This document shows, in pieces, positions 58,348 to 64,000 of a DNA stretch of 64,000 bases. Made by a program: the position numbers and the translations under genes. Under the pieces are notes generated by a model that saw only the letters and a program-made list of their open reading frames with translations, was not told the origin of the DNA and searched no databases. Positions within the stretch are counted from its first letter, which is position 1; each line of letters opens with the position of its first letter. The stretch comes from an uncultured Eubacteriales bacterium. Lineage in GTDB: Bacteria; Bacillota; Clostridia; Oscillospirales; Oscillospiraceae. The DNA lies in the NCBI GenBank assembly GCA_900545495.1, contig UQZJ01000015.1, positions 10,019 through 74,018 on the forward strand, read 5' to 3'.

Positions 58348-59262
58348 TCAGCCGTTGATGATACGGCCGGCGAACAGGTATGTACGGGCGTAGTAGCTCT
58401 CATACAGGGAGCTGATGATGACACCGCGGCTGCTGCTGGCGTGGATGAACTGTCCGCCGCCCAGATAGATGCCCACATGGCCGATGCCGGAGCCGCTGGT
58501 GTTGAAGAACACCAGATCGCCGGGCGCCCGCTCCGCCGTGGTGACGTGGGTGGACAGGGCGTACTGGTCGCTGGCGCCGTGGGGCAGGGAGATGCCGAAC
58601 TTGGCGAACACCTTCATGGTGAAGCCGGAGCAGTCGATGCCGCTGTAGCTGGTACCGCCGTAGCGGTAGGGGGTGCCGAGATAGGTATAGCTGTGGGTGA
58701 TGATGTCCTCCGCCAGCGTGCTGGTGGCGTAGGTACCCTCGTAGTCGGCGTAGTGTACCGGCTCGCAGTACTCCGCCATAACATAGCCGGTGGAGGTGCC
58801 GTAGGAGACCTTGTACCAGTCACCCTCCACATCCAGCAGATGGGCGGCCTTACCAGCCCAGATGGTACGCAGAGAGGCGGCATCCTGAGACGGCTCCTCC
58901 CGCAGCGTCACATAGTTTTCGCAGATGGTCAGAACGCCGTCGTACTCATCGAGGAAGTTCTGCTTTTGCAGCGCCTCCGTCTCACGGATCAGCGCCTGTG
59001 CGGCCAGCTCCGTCAGAGACAGGGAGTCCTCGCCGTCCAGAAGGCCGGATTCCTGTGCCAGACGCAGCCCATCGCCGGCCTGCAGTGCGGTGGTGCTGCC
59101 GGAGACTACGCCGTTGGCGGCCAGCTTCTCCACAGCGGTGGTATATTCTTGGGGGGTAACGGTGTCGACTGTCGTTTTCGTCTCCGCGCCGGAGGCCATC
59201 ACGCCGCCGGACAGCACCATGACGGCGGACATGCCGAACGCTGCCAGTTGTTTCAAATACAT
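58348..59262 (-). CDS. Secreted NlpC/P60 peptidoglycan endopeptidase with SH3 domain
   Basis: A 304-residue secreted protein: signal peptide (residues 1-29, FGMSAVMVLSGGVMASG-A), a helical spacer with repeat-like segments, a bacterial SH3 domain (about 115-175, ENYVTLREEPS, GDWYKVSYG, GYVMAEYCE), and an NlpC/P60 catalytic domain with Cys211 in GIDCSGF and the catalytic His in GIGHVGIYLG. It should cut stem peptides of the cell wall. Start MYLKQLAAFG is preferred, with caggta upstream. Confidence 0.93.
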   Translation of the reverse strand: MYLKQLAAFGMSAVMVLSGGVMASGAETKTTVDTVTPQEYTTAVEKLAANGVVSGSTTALQAGDGLRLAQESGLLDGEDSLSLTELAAQALIRETEALQKQNFLDEYDGVLTICENYVTLREEPSQDAASLRTIWAGKAAHLLDVEGDWYKVSYGTSTGYVMAEYCEPVHYADYEGTYATSTLAEDIITHSYTYLGTPYRYGGTSYSGIDCSGFTMKVFAKFGISLPHGASDQYALSTHVTTAERAPGDLVFFNTSGSGIGHVGIYLGGGQFIHASSSRGVIISSLYESYYARTYLFAGRIING

Positions 59263-59322
59263 GGGTATTACCTGCCGATCGTGTTTAGATTCCAAAGGGG
59301 GGGATCGAACCCCACGCGCTTT

Positions 59323-59328
59323 ATCATA
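59323..59328 (-). promoter_or_regulatory. -10 box of the NlpC/P60 gene
   Basis: TATGAT on the minus strand about 60 bases before the start. The -35 region, TAGCTT at 17 bases, is poor. Confidence 0.45.
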
Positions 59329-59366
59329 CCACAGGTCTTTCGAAAAAGCTACATAAAAATTACAAA

Positions 59367-59373
59367 TTGGCAA
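59367..59373 (+). promoter_or_regulatory. TTGGCAA box 1
   Basis: aTTGGCAAcaaaat in the spacer between the NlpC and AraC genes; same core as at 59441 and 60319. Confidence 0.5.
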
Positions 59374-59433
59374 CAAAATTTTCAGAACGGTAATAAATTA
59401 AGAAAAATGTTGCATGAACTGCACAGTACGATA

Positions 59434-59447
59434 TATAATATTGGCAA
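59434..59447 (+). promoter_or_regulatory. -10 box of the AraC gene with TTGGCAA box 2
   Basis: TATAAT (59434-59439) is followed one base later by TTGGCAA (59441-59447). A regulator bound here would block its own promoter. Confidence 0.6.
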
Positions 59448-59467
59448 AAAATGCGGAGGTGCGGCGC

Positions 59468-60316
59468 ATGGAACCCTTACAGTATGAGGCGCGGGGCTAT
59501 TTGAAGGAGCCGTTTAGGCTGTTTCATCTGGCGGACGGACAGCGGGAGCGCATTGAATACCACTATCATACGTTCCACAAGATCATCATTCTGCTGGCGG
59601 GCAAGGCGGGCTACGCCATCGAAGGCGAGCGGTACGATCTGACGCCGGGGGATTTCGTGCTGGTAGGACGGGGCAGCATCCACCGGCCGGAGGTGGAAGA
59701 GGACGCCTTCTATGAGCGGATGATCCTGTACATCTCCCCGGCGTATCTGGCGTCGCTGGGGACGGAGGACTGCGATCTGGAGGCTTGCTTCCGGCAGGCG
59801 CAGACGGACTTCCGCTATGTGTACCGCGACGAGGGGGACAGCCGGGTGCGGCCGCTGTTCGAGCTGCTGGCTCGCACCGCCCGCGAGGGTGGCTACGGCG
59901 CGGCGCTGCTGGAGCGGGCGGAGTTTCTGGAGCTGATGGTGGAGGTGAACCGGGTCTGCCGCGGCGGTCATCAGGTACAGGCGGCGGCAGGTGACCGGAA
60001 GGTGGTAGCGCTGCTGCAATACCTGAACCTGCATCTGACGGAGGAGCTGTCCATCGACCAGTTGGCAGAGCGGTTCTACATCAGCAAGTACCACATGATG
60101 CGCCGGTTCCGGCAGGAGACGGGGTATTCCATCCACGGCTACCTGACGGAGAAGCGGCTGCTGCTGGCCCAGCGCCTGCTGGCGCAGGGCGCGTCCCCCT
60201 CTGCGGCGGGGGAGCAGGCGGGGTATCAGGACTACTCCACATTTTCCCGCGCCTATAAGAAGCAATTCGGCCACGGGCCGTCGGCGGATGTGGGGCGACA
60301 GCACGATTTGCCATAA
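59468..60316 (+). CDS. AraC-family transcriptional regulator
   Basis: A 282-residue regulator: N-terminal cupin (about 20-100, EYHYHTFHKIIILLAGKAG, LTPGDFVLVGRGSIHRPEVE) and C-terminal pair of helix-turn-helix units (about 185-275, LSIDQLAERFYISKYHMMRRF and AGEQAGYQDYSTFSRAYKKQFG quoted in part). Start MEPLQYEARG follows ggaggtg. It directly precedes the symporter gene and is flanked by TTGGCAA boxes, so autoregulation and control of the symporter are likely. Confidence 0.92.
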   Translation: MEPLQYEARGYLKEPFRLFHLADGQRERIEYHYHTFHKIIILLAGKAGYAIEGERYDLTPGDFVLVGRGSIHRPEVEEDAFYERMILYISPAYLASLGTEDCDLEACFRQAQTDFRYVYRDEGDSRVRPLFELLARTAREGGYGAALLERAEFLELMVEVNRVCRGGHQVQAAAGDRKVVALLQYLNLHLTEELSIDQLAERFYISKYHMMRRFRQETGYSIHGYLTEKRLLLAQRLLAQGASPSAAGEQAGYQDYSTFSRAYKKQFGHGPSADVGRQHDLP

Positions 60317-60325
60317 AATTGGCAA
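60308..60325 (+). promoter_or_regulatory. Inverted repeat operator (TTGGCAA box 3)
   Basis: TTGCCA, 6 bases, TGGCAA: a perfect inverted repeat ending 9 bases before the -35 box of the symporter gene, a standard place for an activator. It includes the third TTGGCAA. Confidence 0.65.
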
Positions 60326-60334
60326 TAAATGCGA

Positions 60335-60362
60335 TTTACATTGATAAAAATGCTAATATAAT
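60335..60362 (+). promoter_or_regulatory. Promoter of the symporter gene
   Basis: TTTACA (60335-60340), 16 bases, TATAAT (60357-60362). Confidence 0.7.
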
Positions 60363-60405
60363 GGAGACCAGTTAGTTCCTGTCAGAATATTTTAGGAGGA
60401 GAGCT

Positions 60406-61647
60406 ATGAAGAAATTCCTGAAGAACTACTGGTTTATCCTGTGTATGCTCACCGGCATCGTGGCCGGCTGTCTGGTGGGCGCGTTCGCCCCGGCCTTTGG
60501 CGGCAAGATCAAATTCCTGGGTACGCTGTTCATCAATATGATGTTCTGCGTGGTGGTGCCGATGGTGTTCTGCTCCATCGCCTCTGCCATCGCCAATATG
60601 AAGAGCGTGAAGCGGGCGGGTAAGATCATGGGCGTGACCGTCGTCACGTTCCTGGTTACCGCCGCCATCGCCGGTGTGCTGATGTATATCGTCTGCCGCA
60701 TCTTCCCGCTGGTGGACGGACACTACACCATCGTGGAGGGTGAGGTCGGCGATACGCTGGGCTTCGGCGACATGATCGTGAACTTCTTTACCAAGCCGGA
60801 CTTCACGGAGCTGCTGAGCCGCCGCGCCATCCTGCCACTGATCGTGGCGGCGGTGCTGTTCGGCTTCGGCGTCCAGATGAACGGCGGCCCGGAGACAAAG
60901 ACGGCACGGCTGCTGGAGGACATTACGGGCTGCATCATGAAGACCGTGAAACTCATCACCTACTACGCGCCCATCGGCTTTTTCGGGTTCTTCGCCGATC
61001 TGGTGGCCACCTACGGCCCGGAGCTGGTGAAGGATTACAGCCGCACCCTCATTATCTACTATGTTATGAGCTTTGCCTATATGTTCGTGTTCTTCCCCCT
61101 CTACGCCCGGTTCGGCGGCGGCAAGGGCGGCGCGAAGATCATGTTCTCCAAGCTGTTCCGCCCGGCGGCGGTGTCCTTCGGCACCTGCTCGTCTGTGGCC
61201 ACCATCCCCACCAACATGGAGGTGGCGGAGGAGACGGGCATCAGCAAGGACGTGACGGACATCGTGCTGCCCATGGGCGCCACCATGCACATGGATGGCT
61301 CGTCCATGTCCGCTATCATCAAGGTGGCATTCCTGTTCGGCGTGTTCGGGCTGGATTTCTCCACGGATAAGGCGATCCTTGCCATTGTGGTGGCGGTGTT
61401 CTCATCCGTGGCCATGAGCGGCATCCCCGGCGGCGGCGGTACCGGCGAGCTGGTGGTCTGCACCATCTTCTTCCCCGACCAGCTGGCCATCGCCTATCCC
61501 GTGGCACTGGCCATCGGCAACCTGATAGACCCGCCTGCTACCATGGTCAACGCCGCCGGCGACTATGTGGTGTCCTTTATCGTCTCCCGCTATGTGGACG
61601 GCAAGGACTGGCTGCAAAAGAAACTGCACGGCGGGGCAGCGGACTGA
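60406..61647 (+). CDS. Dicarboxylate/amino acid:cation symporter (DAACS family)
   Basis: A 413-residue GltP-like carrier with eight membrane helices and two re-entrant loops: FINMMFCVVVPMVFCSIASA, the serine-rich tip SFGTCSSVATIPTN, the cation/substrate motif MGATMHMDGSS and the second loop SGIPGGGGTGEL, then NLIDPPATMVNAAGD. It imports glutamate, aspartate, C4 acids or small neutral amino acids with Na+ or H+. The substrate cannot be fixed from sequence. Strong aggagg site. Confidence 0.94.
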   Translation: MKKFLKNYWFILCMLTGIVAGCLVGAFAPAFGGKIKFLGTLFINMMFCVVVPMVFCSIASAIANMKSVKRAGKIMGVTVVTFLVTAAIAGVLMYIVCRIFPLVDGHYTIVEGEVGDTLGFGDMIVNFFTKPDFTELLSRRAILPLIVAAVLFGFGVQMNGGPETKTARLLEDITGCIMKTVKLITYYAPIGFFGFFADLVATYGPELVKDYSRTLIIYYVMSFAYMFVFFPLYARFGGGKGGAKIMFSKLFRPAAVSFGTCSSVATIPTNMEVAEETGISKDVTDIVLPMGATMHMDGSSMSAIIKVAFLFGVFGLDFSTDKAILAIVVAVFSSVAMSGIPGGGGTGELVVCTIFFPDQLAIAYPVALAIGNLIDPPATMVNAAGDYVVSFIVSRYVDGKDWLQKKLHGGAAD

Positions 61648-61665
61648 GCTTCGCGATGCCTCGAT

Positions 61666-61704
61666 ACCGGCGGAGCGCCCCTGTGGGCGCTCCGCCGGTG
61701 CTTT
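61666..61704 (+). terminator. Terminator of the symporter gene
   Basis: A 15-bp stem (accggcggagcgccc / gggcgctccgccggt, loop ctgt) followed by gctttt. Confidence 0.85.
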
Positions 61705-61732
61705 TGCCTAAAAAAATAATTGGAAACGGTGG

Positions 61733-61761
61733 TTTACTTTCGCAGACTAAAATGATACAAT
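61733..61761 (+). promoter_or_regulatory. Promoter of the YerC-like operon
   Basis: TTTACT (61733-61738), 17 bases, TACAAT (61756-61761). Confidence 0.7.
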
Positions 61762-61823
61762 ATCAGGTAATGCCGGTATCCGGCAGAGGTCCGGAACAAC
61801 CATGGAAAAGAGGAGAACGCGAT

Positions 61824-62138
61824 ATGGTAAGAGCGGCCAAGTCCAAGATCGCCAAGAAGGAAAAGAGCGACCGTCTGTATCAGGCCATCCTGACGCTGGA
61901 GACGGAGGAGGAGTGCTACAACTTCTTTCAGGATCTGTGTACCATTTCAGAGCTGCGCAGTATGGAGCAGCGCTACGAGGTGGCCACATTGCTGAACGAC
62001 GGCATGATCTACAACGACATTCTGGAAAAGACCGGCGCGTCCAGCGCCACCATCAGCCGCGTCAACCGCTCGCTGATCTACGGCAACGGCGGATATGAGA
62101 GCGTGCTGGAGAAGATGAAGGAGAAAGAGGGCAAATGA
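61824..62138 (+). CDS. YerC/YecD family TrpR-like regulator
   Basis: A 104-residue protein with the TrpR-like helix-turn-helix (DLCTISELRSMEQRYEVATLL, then DILEKTGASSATISRVNRSL). YerC/YecD proteins lack a settled target. ATG 61824 follows aggaga. Its stop overlaps the methyltransferase start as ATGA. Confidence 0.92.
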   Translation: MVRAAKSKIAKKEKSDRLYQAILTLETEEECYNFFQDLCTISELRSMEQRYEVATLLNDGMIYNDILEKTGASSATISRVNRSLIYGNGGYESVLEKMKEKEGK

Positions 62139-62875
62139 GCTGCTACGAGGCACTGGCATCCTCCTACGATGCACTGACAGAGGATGTGGGTTACGAAAAG
62201 CGGGCGGACTTTCTGGAGAAGCTGTTCCGCCGCAGCCGCATCCCGGTGCGGGTGGTGCTGGATCTGGCCTGCGGCACCGGCACCATGACGTGGCTGCTGA
62301 CGGGCCGGGGCTATGAGCTCATCGGCGTGGACGGCTCCGAGGAGATGCTGGCGGCGGCCATGAGCAAGACCGGGTCGGTACAGGGCGTACCGCCCATCTT
62401 TTTGCACCAGTCCATGCCCAAGCTGGATCTGTATGGCACCGTGGACGCGGCGGTCTGCTGCCTGGACAGCCTGAACTATCTCACCGACCCCGCCGATGTG
62501 CGCCGTACCTTCCGGCGGCTGCACCTGTTCATCGCCCCCGGCGGCGTGCTGGTGTTCGACGTGAACACCACGGCCAAGCTGGCGGCACTGGACGGGCAGG
62601 TATTTCTGGACGAGACGGAGGACACCTACTGCGTGTGGCGCACCGAGTACAGCCGCGGCCTGTGTACCTATTATATGGATATCTTCCAGCGCCGCAGTGA
62701 CGGCGCGTGGGAACGGCGGGAGGAGCTGCACCGGGAGCGCGCCTATACCGTGGAGGAGCTGACGGCATGGCTCACCGAGGCGGGCTTCGGCGATATACGG
62801 GTCTACGGCGACGCCAAGCTGCGCCGTCCCGGCGAAAATGAACAGCGGGTGTATATCTCCTGCATACGAAACTGA
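62135..62875 (+). CDS. Class I SAM-dependent methyltransferase
   Basis: A 246-residue methyltransferase: AYDALTED-type entry (SSYDALTEDVGYEKRADF), the SAM loop LDLACGTGTMTWLL, the acidic end of strand 2 in GVDGSEEML, and a C-terminal beta cap. It resembles YqeM/YjhP-like small-molecule methyltransferases of Firmicutes; the substrate is unknown. Coupled to the YerC-like gene and 20 bp before hslO. Confidence 0.88.
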   Translation: MSCYEALASSYDALTEDVGYEKRADFLEKLFRRSRIPVRVVLDLACGTGTMTWLLTGRGYELIGVDGSEEMLAAAMSKTGSVQGVPPIFLHQSMPKLDLYGTVDAAVCCLDSLNYLTDPADVRRTFRRLHLFIAPGGVLVFDVNTTAKLAALDGQVFLDETEDTYCVWRTEYSRGLCTYYMDIFQRRSDGAWERREELHRERAYTVEELTAWLTEAGFGDIRVYGDAKLRRPGENEQRVYISCIRN

Positions 62876-62884
62876 GCAAAAGAG

Positions 62885-62894
62885 GTTGACATAA
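62885..62894 (+). repeat. GTTKACATAA motif copy 9
   Basis: Exact GTTGACATAA directly before the GTG start of hslO, overlapping the presumed ribosome-binding site (gaggttga). Confidence 0.6.
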
Positions 62895-62895
62895 C

Positions 62896-63774
62896 GTGGA
62901 AGATAGAATCGTAAGAGCCATCTCCAGCGATGGTATGGTGCAGGCGGCTGCTATTTACAGCCGGAATCTGACAGAGCGGGCGCGGCAGATCCACAAGACG
63001 CTGCCGGTGGCCACGGCGGCGCTGGGCCGCGCACTGGCAGGCGCGTCCATGATGGGCAACGCCCTGAAGGGGCAGGGCGCCAGCCTGACGCTGCAGATCA
63101 AGGGCGGCGGGCCGCTGGGTACGGTGCTGGCTGTCAGCGACAGCGAGGGCAACGTCCGGGGCTACGTAACGAACCCGCAGGTGGAGCTGCCCCTCCGGGC
63201 GGACGGCAAGCTGGACGTGGGCGGCGCCGTAGGCCATGAGGGTACGCTGACCGTCATCAAGGATCTGCACATGAAGGAGCCCTATGTGGGGACCATCGAC
63301 CTGCTGGGCGGCGAGGTGGCAGAGGATATCGCCGGGTATTTCGTGGAGTCGGAGCAGATCCCCACGGCCTGCGGTCTGGGCGTGCTGGTGGATCGTGACC
63401 AGAGCGTGAAGTCCGCCGGCGGCTACCTCATCCAGCTGATGCCCGGCGCTACGGAGGATACCATCGTCAAGGTGGAGGGCGGCATCATGGCGGCGGGGCC
63501 GGTCTCGGCGCTGCTGGAGCAGGATCCCGACCCGGAGCATCTGCTGCGGGCGGTGATGAGCGACTTCGACCTGAAGATCCTGGAGACCCAACCCGTGTCC
63601 TATAAGTGCTATTGCAGCCGGGAGCGGGTGGAGCGTGCGCTGATCTCGCTGGGGCGGAAGGAGCTGGAGGAGATGCTCCGCGAGCAGGGCGGCTGCCAGC
63701 TGAGCTGCCAGTTCTGCGACACGGTGTATGACTTCTCCAAGGAAGACCTGGAGAGGCTTCTGGCGTCTCTGTAA
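62896..63774 (+). CDS. hslO: Redox-regulated chaperone Hsp33
   Basis: A 292-residue Hsp33. N-terminal chaperone core (AISSDGMVQAAAIYSRNLTE, MMGNALKGQGASLTLQIKG) and a C-terminal zinc switch made of the paired Cys in YKCYCSRERV and QFCDTVYDF (C-x-C and C-x-x-C). Oxidation releases zinc and activates holding of unfolded proteins. GTG start; the ribosome site gaggttga lies within a repeated 10-mer. Confidence 0.95.
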   Translation: MEDRIVRAISSDGMVQAAAIYSRNLTERARQIHKTLPVATAALGRALAGASMMGNALKGQGASLTLQIKGGGPLGTVLAVSDSEGNVRGYVTNPQVELPLRADGKLDVGGAVGHEGTLTVIKDLHMKEPYVGTIDLLGGEVAEDIAGYFVESEQIPTACGLGVLVDRDQSVKSAGGYLIQLMPGATEDTIVKVEGGIMAAGPVSALLEQDPDPEHLLRAVMSDFDLKILETQPVSYKCYCSRERVERALISLGRKELEEMLREQGGCQLSCQFCDTVYDFSKEDLERLLASL

Positions 63775-63803
63775 GAAAAATTGCGAATTTTGAAAATTAG
63801 TTA

Positions 63804-63832
63804 TTGACATATCTGGATGGGTTTAGTATAAT
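63804..63832 (+). promoter_or_regulatory. Promoter of the tRNA operon
   Basis: TTGACA (63804-63809), 17 bases, TATAAT (63827-63832): a full consensus promoter 31 bases before tRNA-Val. Confidence 0.95.
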
Positions 63833-63863
63833 AACCTACGTCGCTTGAGAAAACGACAGGTAC

Positions 63864-63940
63864 GGGAGCATAGCTCAGCTGGTTAGAGCACCTGCCTTAC
63901 AAGCAGGGGGTCACTGGTTCGAGTCCAGTTGTTCCCACCA
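63864..63940 (+). tRNA. tRNA-Val (anticodon TAC)
   Basis: Complete cloverleaf of 77 bases including an encoded CCA. Acceptor GGGAGCA pairs with TGTTCCC (one G-T), anticodon TAC at 63898-63900 in a cctgc/gcagg stem, and a T-arm with GGTTCGAGTCC. Confidence 0.97.
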
Positions 63941-63947
63941 TCCAAAT

Positions 63948-64000
63948 GGCCAAGTAGTTCAGTTGGTTAGAACGCCAGCCTGTCACGCTGGAGGTCGAGG
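63948..64000 (+). tRNA. tRNA-Asp (anticodon GTC), 3' end beyond window
   Basis: Begins GGCCAAGTAGTTCAGTTGG; anticodon GTC at 63982-63984 in a ccagc/gctgg stem. The window ends before the T-arm is complete. Confidence 0.9.

Noticed and set aside
59285..59315. A tRNA T-arm-like hairpin (ggggttcgatcccc) on the minus strand before the NlpC/P60 gene
   Set aside because: Only the T-arm-like part is present; there is no anticodon arm, D-arm or matching acceptor strand nearby. It is probably a chance hairpin in the leader.
59263..59320. Possible c-di-AMP riboswitch before the NlpC/P60 hydrolase
   Set aside because: Such elements often precede cell-wall hydrolase genes, but the leader after the likely -10 box is only about 55-60 bases, too short, and the conserved segments are absent.
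1..64000. CRISPR arrays, rRNA genes, prophage modules
   Set aside because: No regularly spaced repeats, Cas proteins, rRNA sequence, or phage structural or packaging genes were seen on either strand.

Overview
The window reads as chromosomal DNA from a GC-rich (roughly 60%), anaerobic, spore-forming-type Clostridium relative, most likely an Oscillospirales gut commensal. The evidence is a Gram-positive envelope gene set (GH25 and NlpC/P60 hydrolases, lipoboxes, no outer-membrane genes), sporulation-associated relatives (YtvI-like, SpoVK-like AAA), QueH-type queuosine synthesis, a UPF0210/ACT pair, the gut purine-degradation genes ssnA and ygfK, and a TnpV-type mobile remnant. Species cannot be named from sequence alone. 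Coding density is high, genes often overlap by 4 bp, and most operons end in clear hairpin terminators.

Layout. 1-8480: a surface operon with a repeat protein, a DUF4430 protein, MoxR ATPase, DUF58 protein, a transglutaminase-fold membrane protein whose catalytic Cys is replaced by Asp, and a lipoprotein that joins an alpha-toroid to DUF4430, the layout of animal intrinsic factor/transcobalamin. 8576-12101: pyruvate carboxylase. 12184-17243: two YhgE/Pip-type membrane proteins around a small membrane protein. 17285-20119: a small XRE regulator, a BrkB-family membrane protein and TrkA. 20129-25387 (minus): one six-gene shikimate operon aroB-aroA-aroC-aroK-aroQ-aroE with its own promoter; aroC carries a C-terminal chorismate mutase domain.

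25471-34857: ssnA behind a structured leader RNA, ygfK, a 1 kb decayed TnpV element, an ACT regulator, a YtvI-like protein and the dihydropyrimidinase-type hydA. SsnA, YgfK and HydA are the signature of anaerobic purine (uric acid) breakdown in gut bacteria, although YgfK plus HydA could also run reductive pyrimidine breakdown. 34873-41235: an FMN-type protein, a sugar-transfer ATP-grasp protein, a flippase, a WYL regulator, an FrhB-like iron-sulfur protein and queH. 41247-45545 (minus): a cysteine desulfurase, MATE exporter, RlmA and GH25 lysozyme operon. 45664-49945: mtaB, yfbR, an ACT protein, UPF0210 and a GNAT/Lar-like gene.

49958-50539: a small divergent XRE regulator/76-residue protein module. 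50544-54779 (minus): one operon rpe-recR-apbE-NusG domain II-Gx transporter-AAA ATPase behind a long structured leader. 55111-58119: a zinc-ribbon membrane protein and a polar amino acid ABC transporter. 58348-61704: an NlpC/P60 hydrolase, an AraC regulator and a dicarboxylate/amino acid symporter with repeated TTGGCAA boxes. 61733-64000: YerC-like regulator, methyltransferase, Hsp33, then a tRNA operon (Val, Asp truncated by the window end).

The signals I find most unusual are: (i) nine exact copies of the 10-mer GTTKACATAA spread over genes and spacers, far more than base composition predicts; (ii) the intrinsic-factor-like lipoprotein in a MoxR/DUF58/dead-transglutaminase operon; (iii) the TnpV element lying between two halves of what looks like the ygfK terminator; and (iv) the ssnA leader. 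No CRISPR array, rRNA, intact prophage or complete insertion sequence was seen.
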